Part shown: piece after piece, positions 25,231 to 32,990 of the stretch
Position numbering within the stretch: position 1 is the first letter of the stretch
Layout: every line of letters starts with the position of its first letter
Assembly: GCA_015066175.1 (NCBI GenBank)
Contig: SVOW01000004.1
Location: 62,001-126,000, forward strand
DNA: 64,000 nt
DNA from: Oscillospiraceae bacterium
GTDB lineage: Bacteria; Bacillota; Clostridia; Oscillospirales; Acutalibacteraceae
Direction: 5' to 3'
Translations under genes and position numbers: made by a program
Notes under the pieces: model-generated
The model's input: the letters and a program-made list of their open reading frames with translations, nothing else
What the model was told of the DNA's origin: nothing
Databases searched by the model: none

Positions 25231-26931
25231 TCAATCCTCTATTGCTGCTTTGCGTGAATTTATTTTCTTGAAGATTTCGGGGTCAAATTTCGGTGTTCTG
25301 TCGTAATAATAAAGACCATTCTGCTCCTGTTCAATATCGTAAAGCTGTGTATAACAGAAGCCGAACATATTGCAGTTATCAAGCAGTGCATCTGTAAGAC
25401 CTTTGTATCTTGCAATAAATTCTTCCTCAGTTTTTGGTGCTGTGCCGTAGCCCCAATCTCTTTCGCCGGGGTTTATCGACCACTGAATTCCGCCGTATTC
25501 GCTTACAAAAACAGGCTCATTATTGTATTGCTGACGGTCTGAAAATTTATCAACAAGCACACCTTCTGTCACAAACTTATCATAACGCTCTTTGATAATT
25601 TCAGGCTCCTGGTCATAATCATGCACATCAAATATATCTGTTTCAACGTGGAAGTTGCCGCTTGTGTCAATGCAGGGACGTGTTTCATCAACGCATTTTG
25701 TTGCTCTGTAAACATTTCTCAGAAGTTCAGGATTCCGTCTTCTTCCCTCGAAATCCCACGTTTCATTGAAGGGACACCAGCCGATAATGGAGGGGTGGTT
25801 GAAATCTCTTTCAACACATTCAAGCCATTGGGGGAGCATAATTTCAAGTGAATGGTAGCTTGAATAATCTATTCCCCAGTTTCCGAATTCGCCCCACACA
25901 ATATATCCCATTCTGTCACAGTGATATAAAAATCTCTTTTCAAAAACTTTCTGATGAAGTCTTGCTCCGTTAAAGCCTACCGCAAGGGAAAGTTCAACGT
26001 CTTTCTTAAGGTCTTCATCTGTTGGTGCTGTGTAAATACCATCACGATAAAAGCCTTGGTCAAGGACCAATCTCTGGAAAACAGATTTGCCGTTTATTAA
26101 GAATTTTAAGCCGTCAAGTTTAACATTACGCAGGCCGAAATAACTTTTTACTTTATCGTCGCAGAATTTCAGTTCAAGGTCGTAAAGTCTGCCGTTGCCA
26201 ACTTCCCAGAGATGAGTTTCGCTGAGTTTAATTTCGCCCGTTACTGTGTTTTCTGCAAGTTTTCTGAATGAACCCATTTTCTTGCCGTCATAAAAAGCGG
26301 TTGCTTCAAGTTCACCGTTGCCCTCAACTGTTGCAGAAACAGTAACTGTGCCGTTTAAATAGTCAGGGTAAAATTTAACGCTTTTAATATAATTCTTCGG
26401 CGTAAATTCAAGCCACACAGTCTGCCAGATGCCTGTTGTTCTTGTGTAATCACAGCCGCGTGAGTAATATTCTCTGCACTGTTTGCCAACAGGCTGAAGT
26501 ATACTTCTCACATCGTCAACTGCATACACAACAACTGTGTTTTCCCCCGGGTTGAGATATTCCGTCACATCAAATTTAAAGGAAGAATATCCGCCCTTGT
26601 GTGAGCCGACTTCCTTGTTGTTTATAAAAACACGTGCGTGATAATCAACTGCACCGAAGTGAATAAAAACTCTGCCCTTTAATTGTTCAGAAGTGACATT
26701 TATTTTTCTTCTGTACCACACTGCAGGGATAAAATCCACGTGCTCAATGCCTGATAATTTGCTTTCAGGGCAGAAAGGGACAATAATTTTTGTTTCCCAT
26801 TCTTCACGGTTCAAAATCCCTGTTGCAAGTTTACTGTTGCCGAAATCAAATTCAAAATCCCATTCGCCGTTTAAGTTGAGCCAGTCTGCTCTTTCAAACT
26901 GGGGATTTGGGTGTTCACTTCTTGGTATCAT
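25231..26931 (-). CDS. GH2 family glycoside hydrolase (beta-galactosidase/glucuronidase type)
   Basis: The domain order is typical of GH2: a jelly-roll sugar-binding domain (ADWLNLNGEWDFEFD, YRRKINVT, FINNKEVGSHKGGYSSF), an Ig-like middle domain, then the TIM barrel from about residue 285. The acid/base is E390 in WCPFNETW and the nucleophile is E478 in FVSEYGG. It lacks extra C-terminal domains, giving 566 aa, short for beta-galactosidase. There is no signal peptide, so it is cytoplasmic. A strong AAGGAGG site precedes ATG. Substrate could be a beta-galactoside, beta-glucuronide or beta-mannoside; sequence alone does not decide. Confidence 0.9.
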   Translation of the reverse strand: MIPRSEHPNPQFERADWLNLNGEWDFEFDFGNSKLATGILNREEWETKIIVPFCPESKLSGIEHVDFIPAVWYRRKINVTSEQLKGRVFIHFGAVDYHARVFINNKEVGSHKGGYSSFKFDVTEYLNPGENTVVVYAVDDVRSILQPVGKQCREYYSRGCDYTRTTGIWQTVWLEFTPKNYIKSVKFYPDYLNGTVTVSATVEGNGELEATAFYDGKKMGSFRKLAENTVTGEIKLSETHLWEVGNGRLYDLELKFCDDKVKSYFGLRNVKLDGLKFLINGKSVFQRLVLDQGFYRDGIYTAPTDEDLKKDVELSLAVGFNGARLHQKVFEKRFLYHCDRMGYIVWGEFGNWGIDYSSYHSLEIMLPQWLECVERDFNHPSIIGWCPFNETWDFEGRRRNPELLRNVYRATKCVDETRPCIDTSGNFHVETDIFDVHDYDQEPEIIKERYDKFVTEGVLVDKFSDRQQYNNEPVFVSEYGGIQWSINPGERDWGYGTAPKTEEEFIARYKGLTDALLDNCNMFGFCYTQLYDIEQEQNGLYYYDRTPKFDPEIFKKINSRKAAIED

Positions 26932-26964
26932 ATAAATTTGCCTCCTTGCAAATGTACTGTTAAA

Positions 26965-26993
26965 ATGATACCATACATAAAAGTTACTGTCAA
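26965..26993 (-). promoter_or_regulatory. Promoter of the GH2-yfcE-cysK operon
   Basis: Minus-strand TTGACA (26993-26988), 17-bp spacer, TATCAT (26970-26965). The -35 box directly abuts the palindromic junction of mosaic B. Confidence 0.75.
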
Positions 26994-26994
26994 T

Positions 26995-27480
26995 AAATTA
27001 TAATTTGTCGTATATTTGCGGTTGTATCGTAGGGGACGGGTCTCCCGTCCCGCCATGAACTATGATGAAATTTCGCGGGAGCCGAAACGGCTCCACTACG
27101 TTTTTGCCGTTGGTTTTATATATTATTTTTACAAGGCTCGTCGGGGACGCCGAGCCCTACAATACTAAATTGAATATCCCGATAAATTATTATTTAGCGT
27201 TTAATTAATTTTAATATCAGGCTTCCCCGGTGGGGGAAGCTGTCACCGAAAGGTGACTGATGAGGCGTAAGGCTTGAAAATTTTTTGTTTTTCTCCTCAT
27301 CCACCGCTTACGCGGTCCCCCTTCTCCCGCAGGAGAAGGCTATTTCAAAATCTCAATCACCCGTTAAATTATAATTTATATGCATATTACGGCTACAGTC
27401 TCCCCTTAAAAACGTAAGGGGAGATGTCATTTTCGTATGGAAATGACAGAGGGGATTTTTCGTTGAAAATTATAATTTAT
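26995..27480. repeat. Repeat mosaic B: three cassettes joined by the 12-bp palindrome
   Basis: Exact AAATTATAATTT junctions start at 26995, 27366 and 27467, with a one-base variant at 27184. The first cassette is the inverted copy of cassette 2 of mosaic A. The second is a diverged type-1 hairpin cassette with stems CTTCCCC/GGGGAAG, GTCACC-GAAA-GGTGAC and CCTTCTCC/GGAGAAGG. The third is a type-5 two-hairpin unit. The stems are kept by paired changes relative to mosaic A. The 636-bp gap between the GH2 and lipoprotein genes holds nothing else except a terminator. Confidence 0.9.
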
Positions 27481-27531
27481 TGTAGCTTTGATGCAGATTC
27501 TTGCGTATCAGTTGTACTGTTCCGAAAGAAT

Positions 27532-27561
27532 ACACCCTGTAATCAGCAGATTACAGGGTGT
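27532..27561 (-). terminator. Terminator of the 216-aa lipoprotein gene
   Basis: ACACCCTGTAATC (27532-27544) pairs perfectly with GATTACAGGGTGT (27549-27561). The minus strand continues with ATTCTTTC. Confidence 0.8.
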
Positions 27562-27567
27562 TGTTAT

Positions 27568-28218
27568 TTATGATACTGAATTGGATAAATCTTCGCCAAG
27601 TTCTTTGAATCTGGTGGAGAAGTTCTGGCAGAACAAACCGAAAAGATCGGCATCTTTTTCACTAATAATCCATTTTCCGTCAACAAGTGTGATTTCAATA
27701 GCTATTTTGTTTGTAATAGTTCCTGAATTTGCGAAAGCTGTTGCCAGGAAGTCCATTATTTTCAGGTCTATTTCTTCATCGGTCAGGGGAGCGTCTGATG
27801 TATCGTCGCTATTAAGATAGTTTAACAATTCTTCATAGAATTTTCCTGCAGCAACATTACCATCAACGCTGGTGATTTCAATAGTAGCTTTAATAGTTTT
27901 GTCATCAATTCTTTTAGTTGAAACCAGTTTATAATTAAAAGATTTTTTTACAGTGTCGAAAATCTGCACAGCTACCTCTTTTTCTGCGTCTGAAAGTTCG
28001 TCAGATTGGTCAGCACCCATAAGAGCATTGAAAAACTCGGCTGAATCTTTATTTTTGATTTCGTTGAATTTTTCATTAATTGTAGTAGTAGCGATATTTA
28101 AAGATTCGGTGTCGACAGTTGTTGCTTCTGTGATTGAGACTGCTGAATCAGATGAATTGCAGGCAGCAAAAGTGAAAAGCAAAACAAGTGACAATAAAAG
28201 TGCAGATATTTTTTTCAT
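27568..28218 (-). CDS. Lipoprotein with NTF2/DUF4878-like domain
   Basis: A lipoprotein signal (MKKISALLLSLVLLFTFAAC) predicts cleavage before C20 and anchoring to the outer face of the membrane. The mature part has INEKFNEIKNKDSAEFFNAL, a beta segment IKATIEITSVDGN, and ITLVDGKWIISEKD near the end. This alternation of a helical start and curved strands ending in a DGKW strand is like small NTF2-type or DUF4878 domains in Gram-positive lipoproteins. The signal peptide closely matches those at 28377 and 30311, tying it to the paralogous cluster upstream. Function unknown. Confidence 0.65.
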   Translation of the reverse strand: MKKISALLLSLVLLFTFAACNSSDSAVSITEATTVDTESLNIATTTINEKFNEIKNKDSAEFFNALMGADQSDELSDAEKEVAVQIFDTVKKSFNYKLVSTKRIDDKTIKATIEITSVDGNVAAGKFYEELLNYLNSDDTSDAPLTDEEIDLKIMDFLATAFANSGTITNKIAIEITLVDGKWIISEKDADLFGLFCQNFSTRFKELGEDLSNSVS

Positions 28219-28269
28219 AGTAATTCTCCTTAAGTTTCACTGGTGGTAAAATATATTACCATCCTCTTA

Positions 28270-28298
28270 ATTCTACCACGAGTTTTTTAAAAAATCAA
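28270..28298 (-). promoter_or_regulatory. Promoter of the 216-aa lipoprotein gene (TTGATT type)
   Basis: Minus-strand TTGATT (28298-28293), 17-bp spacer, TAGAAT (28275-28270). Confidence 0.6.
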
Positions 28299-28304
28299 TA
28301 AGAA

Positions 28305-28338
28305 AAACCTTTCGGAAAATATTTATTCCGAAAGGTTT
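28305..28338 (-). terminator. Terminator of the 237-aa lipoprotein gene
   Basis: AAACCTTTCGGAA (28305-28317) pairs with TTCCGAAAGGTTT (28326-28338), followed on the minus strand by TTCTTATTGATTTTTT. Confidence 0.75.
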
Positions 28339-28376
28339 CTGAGTCAGTTAAATATCCGTGGTTTTATCAGATATGA

Positions 28377-29090
28377 TTAAAAATCAAATGCGTATTGAAA
28401 ATCTTCAACAAGTGTATTTACGATTTCTTCTTGGTTTTCAACATACCAACCGAGATCTTCATCGTAAGACACAGTAACATCGAGTTCATAATAAGATGTT
28501 TCTGCAATTTCTATGCAATCGAGCACAATAGCTATAATTTCATCTTCACTGAGTGACTCAAGTTCATCTGTATCATAATATTCGAGCGTTTCTGTGAAAA
28601 TATCAGCAGCTTCATAAATGTCTGCTACTCCGAATCCAACCTCGAAAGTAAAACAAGTGTCGTCTACATAATCACCTGAGTAAACTACATATTCTCTGTC
28701 GAGAAGCATGCTAGCTATTGCTGAAAAGCCGATAAGAGTTATTTCATCCAAACTGTCAACACCTTCGCCTTCAGTAATCCACATTGCAAATTCTTCTGAA
28801 TCGGGGTCATACATTACGTCAAGGAATTCATACAATGCATCTTCTGCATCAGAAAAATCAGCATAATTGTAATCAAGGTCTTCATCTTCGTCAACAACAT
28901 CTTCTTCTTCCTTGTCTTCGTTTTCCTTGTCTTCATCTTCTTTGTCTTCGTCGTTGTCGTTTTCGTCAGCCTTTTCAACTGTTTTCTTGTCGTCGTCATC
29001 ATCATCTTTGTCTGCGTTGTTTGATGAACCGCAGGCAACAAAAGTGAACATCATAATGAGTGATAACAATAAAGCAATAAGTTTTTTCAT
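28377..29090 (-). CDS. Acidic lipoprotein, paralog family, NTF2-like domain
   Basis: The signal (MKKLIALLLSLIMMFTFVAC) is identical over its 20 residues to that of the lipoprotein at 30311, with C20 as lipid site. A long low-complexity linker of D, E and K follows (about residues 25-75). The C-terminal domain starts DAEDALYEFLDVMYDPDSEE and contains FAMWITEGEG and DEDLGWYVEN. The same domain, clearly homologous, ends the zinc-ribbon protein at 31157. ATG 29090 with AAGGAG was chosen over an upstream ATG at 29120. The domain probably senses or binds something at the cell surface. It has its own promoter and terminator. Confidence 0.7.
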   Translation of the reverse strand: MKKLIALLLSLIMMFTFVACGSSNNADKDDDDDDKKTVEKADENDNDEDKEDEDKENEDKEEEDVVDEDEDLDYNYADFSDAEDALYEFLDVMYDPDSEEFAMWITEGEGVDSLDEITLIGFSAIASMLLDREYVVYSGDYVDDTCFTFEVGFGVADIYEAADIFTETLEYYDTDELESLSEDEIIAIVLDCIEIAETSYYELDVTVSYDEDLGWYVENQEEIVNTLVEDFQYAFDF

Positions 29091-29138
29091 AAATATTCTC
29101 CTTTGATATTTATTTTGCAAAATATAATTGCTGATAAG

Positions 29139-29167
29139 ATTCTAACACTATTATTTCCAAAAATCAA
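29139..29167 (-). promoter_or_regulatory. Promoter of the 237-aa lipoprotein gene (TTGATT type)
   Basis: Minus-strand TTGATT (29167-29162), 17-bp spacer, TAGAAT (29144-29139). Confidence 0.6.
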
Positions 29168-29228
29168 CAATAAATGACAAAAATATTTATTGTTTTCTTC
29201 TTTGGATAGTTTTGTTTAACTCGTTCAA

Positions 29229-29265
29229 AAAAGACCTTATCAGAAATTTTCTGATAAGGTCTTTT
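29229..29265 (-). terminator. Terminator, near-identical to that at 30262
   Basis: AAAAGACCTTATCAGA (29229-29244) pairs with TCTGATAAGGTCTTTT (29250-29265). The same hairpin follows the 30311 gene, showing that the two genes were duplicated with their terminators. Confidence 0.85.
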
Positions 29266-29277
29266 GATAGTTATTTA

Positions 29278-30069
29278 TTAATAACCATAATAGCAATAAT
29301 CGTGGTAATAGCAACCATCTTCGTATACATAATAGTCATGAAAATAATCTTCCCAATAGATGACATCACCACAATAGGAACAAACGTCATAGGTATCAAA
29401 GTCGTAACAACTTATATGGTAATCGTTGCCATAACTGTCACCATAACGTTCTTCCCAATGGATTTCACCGCCACAGGAATTGCAATAACTACTGTTATCA
29501 TTATAATTGTTATCATCATTTGCATAAAACTCGTCATAACAATCTAAATGGAATATGTCGTCGTCTGAATCGTATCGATAACCAACGTCGGAATAGATTG
29601 GGTTGCTGCAAAGATAGCAATAACCAATGATATCGTCGGAATCTGCTTGGTTATCATTGCTTTTATCTTCAGTAGTGTCTTCGTCTTCTTCTTCAGTTGT
29701 ATCTTCCTTTTCAGTTGCAGTTTCCTTTTCAGTTGCATCTTCCTTTTCAGTTGTGTCTTTTTCTACTGACTGTAAAGAAGATGAACTGCCGGAGCCGAAT
29801 ATATCAGGTTTTGCGATGAAAATAGCAGCCACAACAGCAACTACTGCAAGAACTGCGATTATAACAATAAGAATAATTTTATTGTTCTTTTTGGGTTTAG
29901 GAGTGGGAGTTGCAGGTTGTATGAGCTGGGAATTGCCTTCATAACCTGAAGAAGGATTTTGCTGAGATTCGCCTTCAAAACCTGATGGCTGAATCTGTTG
30001 TGGGGCACCGCAGAAATTACAGTTTGCTGACCCATCAGGAACCTGGTTGCCACATTTTTGACAAAACAT
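29278..30069 (-). CDS. Zinc-ribbon membrane protein with three LIM-like Cys/His fingers
   Basis: The N terminus is a zinc ribbon (C3, C6, C17, C20 in a FCQKCG...CNFCG frame), presumably cytoplasmic. A P/Q-rich linker and KPKKNNK precede one transmembrane helix (about residues 65-87). An acidic T/E/D spacer leads to three CCHC fingers: C151-x2-C154-x19-H174-x2-C177, C196-x2-C199-x18-H218-x2-C221 and C230-x2-C233-x22-H256-x2-C259. The spacing matches the first zinc finger of LIM domains. Topology places the fingers outside. ATG 30069 with GGAGG was chosen. The anchor is shared with three other proteins here and the fingers with the lipoprotein at 30311. Function unknown; metal binding and protein contact are inferred. 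Confidence 0.72.
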   Translation of the reverse strand: MFCQKCGNQVPDGSANCNFCGAPQQIQPSGFEGESQQNPSSGYEGNSQLIQPATPTPKPKKNNKIILIVIIAVLAVVAVVAAIFIAKPDIFGSGSSSSLQSVEKDTTEKEDATEKETATEKEDTTEEEDEDTTEDKSNDNQADSDDIIGYCYLCSNPIYSDVGYRYDSDDDIFHLDCYDEFYANDDNNYNDNSSYCNSCGGEIHWEERYGDSYGNDYHISCYDFDTYDVCSYCGDVIYWEDYFHDYYVYEDGCYYHDYCYYGY

Positions 30070-30165
30070 AATATTAACCTCCATCAATTGTTTGTTTTGG
30101 TTTAATTGTGAGTGCTTCGGTATGTATTTGACTCATCAACATAGTTATCTGAAAACACCTGTTCA

Positions 30166-30194
30166 ATAATAACATTATTATTTTCAAAAATCAA
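30166..30194 (-). promoter_or_regulatory. Promoter of the zinc-ribbon/LIM-like gene (TTGATT type)
   Basis: Minus-strand TTGATT (30194-30189), 17-bp spacer, TATTAT (30171-30166). Confidence 0.55.
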
Positions 30195-30261
30195 CAAAAA
30201 CCGCCCGAAAAATCGATATTTTTCTTGTCAAGAGAATATGTTCTTTGTTTATTTCTTGAAC

Positions 30262-30296
30262 AAAGACCTTATCAGAAATTTTCTGATAAGGTCTTT
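30262..30296 (-). terminator. Terminator of the LIM-like lipoprotein gene
   Basis: AAAGACCTTATCAGA (30262-30276) pairs with TCTGATAAGGTCTTT (30282-30296). Confidence 0.85.
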
Positions 30297-30310
30297 TGGG
30301 AGTTAATTAA

Positions 30311-30964
30311 TTATTCGCCATAGAATTCTTCATAGCAATAATCGTGGAAAATATCGCCTTCAAAGTCTATTTCAAATTCATCGTCATAATAGATTGCTTC
30401 GTCACAATAGTAGCAATAATCATATATGTCATAATAGTCTTCTACGTAACCATAGAATTCTTCATAGCAATAATCGTGGAAAATGTCACCTTCAAAGTCT
30501 ACTTCAAAATCATCGGCATAATAGACCGGTTCTTCACAGTAGTAGCAATAATCGAAGATTTCGTCATCGTCAAAACTATAGAATTCGTCATAGCAATCAC
30601 TGTGGAAAGCGTCATCTTCAAAGTCTAATTCAAAATCATCGTCATAATAGATTGCGCCGCCACAATAGTAACAATAATCATAGATTTCCTCGGAATCTTC
30701 TGCTTCAGATTCTTTCTGGTGTTCTTTGTCTTTGTCTTTGTCAGCTTTGTTTTCGTCTTTGTCAGTTTTGTCTTCGGCTTTGTCAGTTTTGTCTTCGGCT
30801 TTGTCAGTTTTGTCTTCTTTGTCGTCTTTGTCTTCGTTTTCGTCAGCTTTTTCAACTGTTTTCTTGTCGTCTTCATCTTCTTTGTCTGCGTCTTTTGATG
30901 AACCGCAGGCAACAAAAGTGAACATCATAATGAGTGACAACAATAAAGCGATAAGTTTTTTCAT
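30311..30964 (-). CDS. Lipoprotein with three tandem LIM-like CCHC repeats
   Basis: A lipoprotein signal with C20 is followed by a D/K/E-rich stalk containing tandem EDKTDKA units (residues 50-70), then three near-identical fingers. They are C98-x2-C101-x19-H121-x2-C124, C140-x2-C143-x19-H163-x2-C166 and C184-x2-C187-x19-H207-x2-C210, each in a frame like YCYYC...DFEGDIFHDYCYEEFY. At the DNA level the repeat period is 126-132 bp. Each unit has one complete zinc site of LIM finger-1 spacing and lacks the second LIM finger. Very high D/E/Y content is notable. The ATG at 30964 follows AGGGGAA. It is expected on the outer membrane face; role unknown. Confidence 0.75.
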   Translation of the reverse strand: MKKLIALLLSLIMMFTFVACGSSKDADKEDEDDKKTVEKADENEDKDDKEDKTDKAEDKTDKAEDKTDKDENKADKDKDKEHQKESEAEDSEEIYDYCYYCGGAIYYDDDFELDFEDDAFHSDCYDEFYSFDDDEIFDYCYYCEEPVYYADDFEVDFEGDIFHDYCYEEFYGYVEDYYDIYDYCYYCDEAIYYDDEFEIDFEGDIFHDYCYEEFYGE

Positions 30965-31012
30965 AAATATTCCCCTTTGGTATTTTTTTAGCAATTTTTA
31001 ATTGCTGATAAG

Positions 31013-31041
31013 ATTCTAACACGATTGTTCAAAAAAATCAA
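31013..31041 (-). promoter_or_regulatory. Promoter of the LIM-like lipoprotein gene (TTGATT type)
   Basis: Minus-strand TTGATT (31041-31036), 17-bp spacer, TAGAAT (31018-31013). Confidence 0.6.
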
Positions 31042-31098
31042 CAAAAAATGACAAAATGTAACAGTTATTTTTTATGGACTTATTTGTATTACAAAAAT

Positions 31099-31124
31099 CC
31101 CCGTAAAGCATCGGCTTTACGGGG
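31099..31124 (-). terminator. Terminator of the three-gene zinc-ribbon operon
   Basis: CCCCGTAAAGC (31099-31109) pairs with GCTTTACGGGG (31114-31124); the minus strand continues ATTTTTGTA. Confidence 0.85.
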
Positions 31125-31156
31125 AAAGAATCGGGCTACAGTGTTTTAAAATCAGA

Positions 31157-32044
31157 TTAAAAATCAAATGCATATGCTAAATCTTCAACCAGATCATATA
31201 CGATTTCTTCTTCGTTTTCAACATACCAACCGATATCTTCGTCGTAAGTTATAATAACGTCAAATTCATAATAAGTTGATTCGGATTCTGCGATGCATTC
31301 TAATATAAAGCTGAGAACTTCTTCGTCACTGATTGCATCTAAATCGTCTTCTGTTAAATCATATAACTCATCTTCAAAGATGTATGCGGCTTCATAAAAA
31401 TCAGCAACTTCAAATTCAACCTCGAAAGAGTAAGAATTGTCGCTTATCTGATCTGATGATAATATAGAATAACTCCTGTCATTAAGTGCATAAGAAAAAA
31501 CCATAGCTGCAAAAAGGTCATCTTCGCTTAAACTGTCAAAGCCTTCACCTTCAGTAATCCACATTTCAAATTCATCCGGATCATGGACATACATTACATC
31601 AAGATATTCTGATAATGCGTCTTCTGCATCATCTGCATCAACATTGCTGTGTTCGTCATTATTGTTATTGTCGTTACTGCTATTATTGTTTTTGTTGCTT
31701 TGGGCTTTATCTTTATTTTCCTTATCATTGTCATCATCGTCATCATCTTTTTCTTCAGACTGTGAAGAAGAACTGCCTGAATCGAGTATATCAGGGTTTG
31801 CTATGAAGATAGCACCAACAATAACGGCTACTGCAAGAATCGCGATTATAATGATAAGTAATGTAGTATTTTTCTTTTTCGGTGCGGGAGAGGGGGCTGC
31901 AGGCTGTGCAGGTTGTACAGGCTGGTGACCGCCTTCAAAACTTACAGGCTGTGCAGAAGCAGGCTGATTCTGCAGGGGAGCACCGCAGAAATTACAATTT
32001 ACTGATCCGTCAGGGATCTGATTACCACATTTCTGACAAAACAT
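31157..32044 (-). CDS. Zinc-ribbon membrane protein with NTF2-like extracytoplasmic domain
   Basis: The zinc ribbon (C3, C6, C17, C20) is followed by a P/Q/A-rich linker, KKKN, and a transmembrane helix (TLLIIIIAILAVAVIVGAIF). Next come a serine and Asp/Asn-rich linker and a C-terminal domain starting DDAEDALSEYLDVMY, with MWITEGEGFDSL and DEDIGWYVENEEE. That domain is homologous to the end of the lipoprotein at 28377, so the same sensor-like module is mounted on two anchor types. It is the last gene of an apparent three-gene operon with 32092 and 32991. Cytoplasmic ribbon and outer domain topology is inferred from the basic residues before the helix. Confidence 0.68.
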   Translation of the reverse strand: MFCQKCGNQIPDGSVNCNFCGAPLQNQPASAQPVSFEGGHQPVQPAQPAAPSPAPKKKNTTLLIIIIAILAVAVIVGAIFIANPDILDSGSSSSQSEEKDDDDDDNDKENKDKAQSNKNNNSSNDNNNNDEHSNVDADDAEDALSEYLDVMYVHDPDEFEMWITEGEGFDSLSEDDLFAAMVFSYALNDRSYSILSSDQISDNSYSFEVEFEVADFYEAAYIFEDELYDLTEDDLDAISDEEVLSFILECIAESESTYYEFDVIITYDEDIGWYVENEEEIVYDLVEDLAYAFDF

Positions 32045-32091
32045 AATTGATACCTCGTTGCTTTTATTAAACTTATATTTTTATTTGATTT

Positions 32092-32952
32092 TTAAAAAGC
32101 TTCATTTAATGCTTCTGAGAAATTGTTTGAAACAGCATCAGAAATGCAACTTCCGTCGTCTGCAAGACTCCAGTTTCCGTTGCTGTCACAGGTCATTTCA
32201 ATTTCGGTTGTAACTGTTGTTGTTTCTACGTCATAATCGCCTTCGTCGTTGTCGAGAACGTAGATTATTATTGTAACAAACCATTCTTGCTGTTCAAGTT
32301 CGGTGAGGGAATCCCATTCTGCGATGAATTCCTCATCTTCTTCCAACATTTCTGCTACATCATACCAGTCATCTGAAATACTCATGAAATCAACCGTATT
32401 TATGTCAACGGTGAAAACATAGTTATCTCCGTCTTTTTCGCAATCAGTTATTTCGTAGCTGTAGTAGTTGAGCATAGATTTATAAATGTAATAATAAAGC
32501 TCAGCTTCGTCATTTGCAAGCCCCTTACCTTTTGTAAGAATGTCGATACATTCATCAGAATCGGGGTCGTAAAGACAATCGAGAGTTTCTTCAAGAGCTT
32601 CAGTTGCTTCTTGTTCATCATCTGATGTATCAACGTCATCAGAATTGGCGGAACTATTATTTTTGTTGCTTTTCTTCTTTTTCTCGGATTGTGTAGTGGT
32701 GGGTTTTCCGCCATCGAGTATGTCGGGGAAAGCGATAAACACGCCTGCAACAATAACAAGCACCGAAAGCACAGCAACTATTGCAATGAGTACAGCATTA
32801 TTTTTCTTTTTAGGTGCAGGTTGGGGAGTAACAGGTTGGATTGGCTGTATGGGCTGTGAGGGCGTTGCAGCCAAATTCTGTTGGGGAGCACCGCAGAAAT
32901 TACAAACGACAGACCCGTCAGGAATCTGATTTCCGCATTTAGGGCAAAACAT
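32092..32952 (-). CDS. Zinc-ribbon membrane protein, paralog
   Basis: Same plan as its neighbours: zinc ribbon starting MFCPKCGNQIPDGS (C3, C6, C17, C20), P/Q-rich linker ending PAPKKKNN, one transmembrane helix (AVLIAIVAVLSVLVIVAGVF), a short KKKKSN stretch, then a domain with LDCLYDPDSDECIDIL, YEITDCEKDGDNYVFTVDI and a final CDSNGNWSLADD strand. It is most similar to 32991 and more distantly to the domain at 28377/31157. ATG 32952 with GAGGTG was chosen over ATG 32961. The 47-bp gap to the next gene has no terminator, so co-transcription is likely. Confidence 0.66.
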   Translation of the reverse strand: MFCPKCGNQIPDGSVVCNFCGAPQQNLAATPSQPIQPIQPVTPQPAPKKKNNAVLIAIVAVLSVLVIVAGVFIAFPDILDGGKPTTTQSEKKKKSNKNNSSANSDDVDTSDDEQEATEALEETLDCLYDPDSDECIDILTKGKGLANDEAELYYYIYKSMLNYYSYEITDCEKDGDNYVFTVDINTVDFMSISDDWYDVAEMLEEDEEFIAEWDSLTELEQQEWFVTIIIYVLDNDEGDYDVETTTVTTEIEMTCDSNGNWSLADDGSCISDAVSNNFSEALNEAF

Positions 32953-32990
32953 AATTAACACCTCGTTTAAATAAAATTATTCAGAATTTA

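Noticed and set aside
30394-30921. 175-codon plus-strand ORF rich in H, N and R
   Set aside because: It is the antisense shadow of the acidic LIM-like lipoprotein gene, lacks a ribosome binding site, and its composition is explained by the complementary strand.
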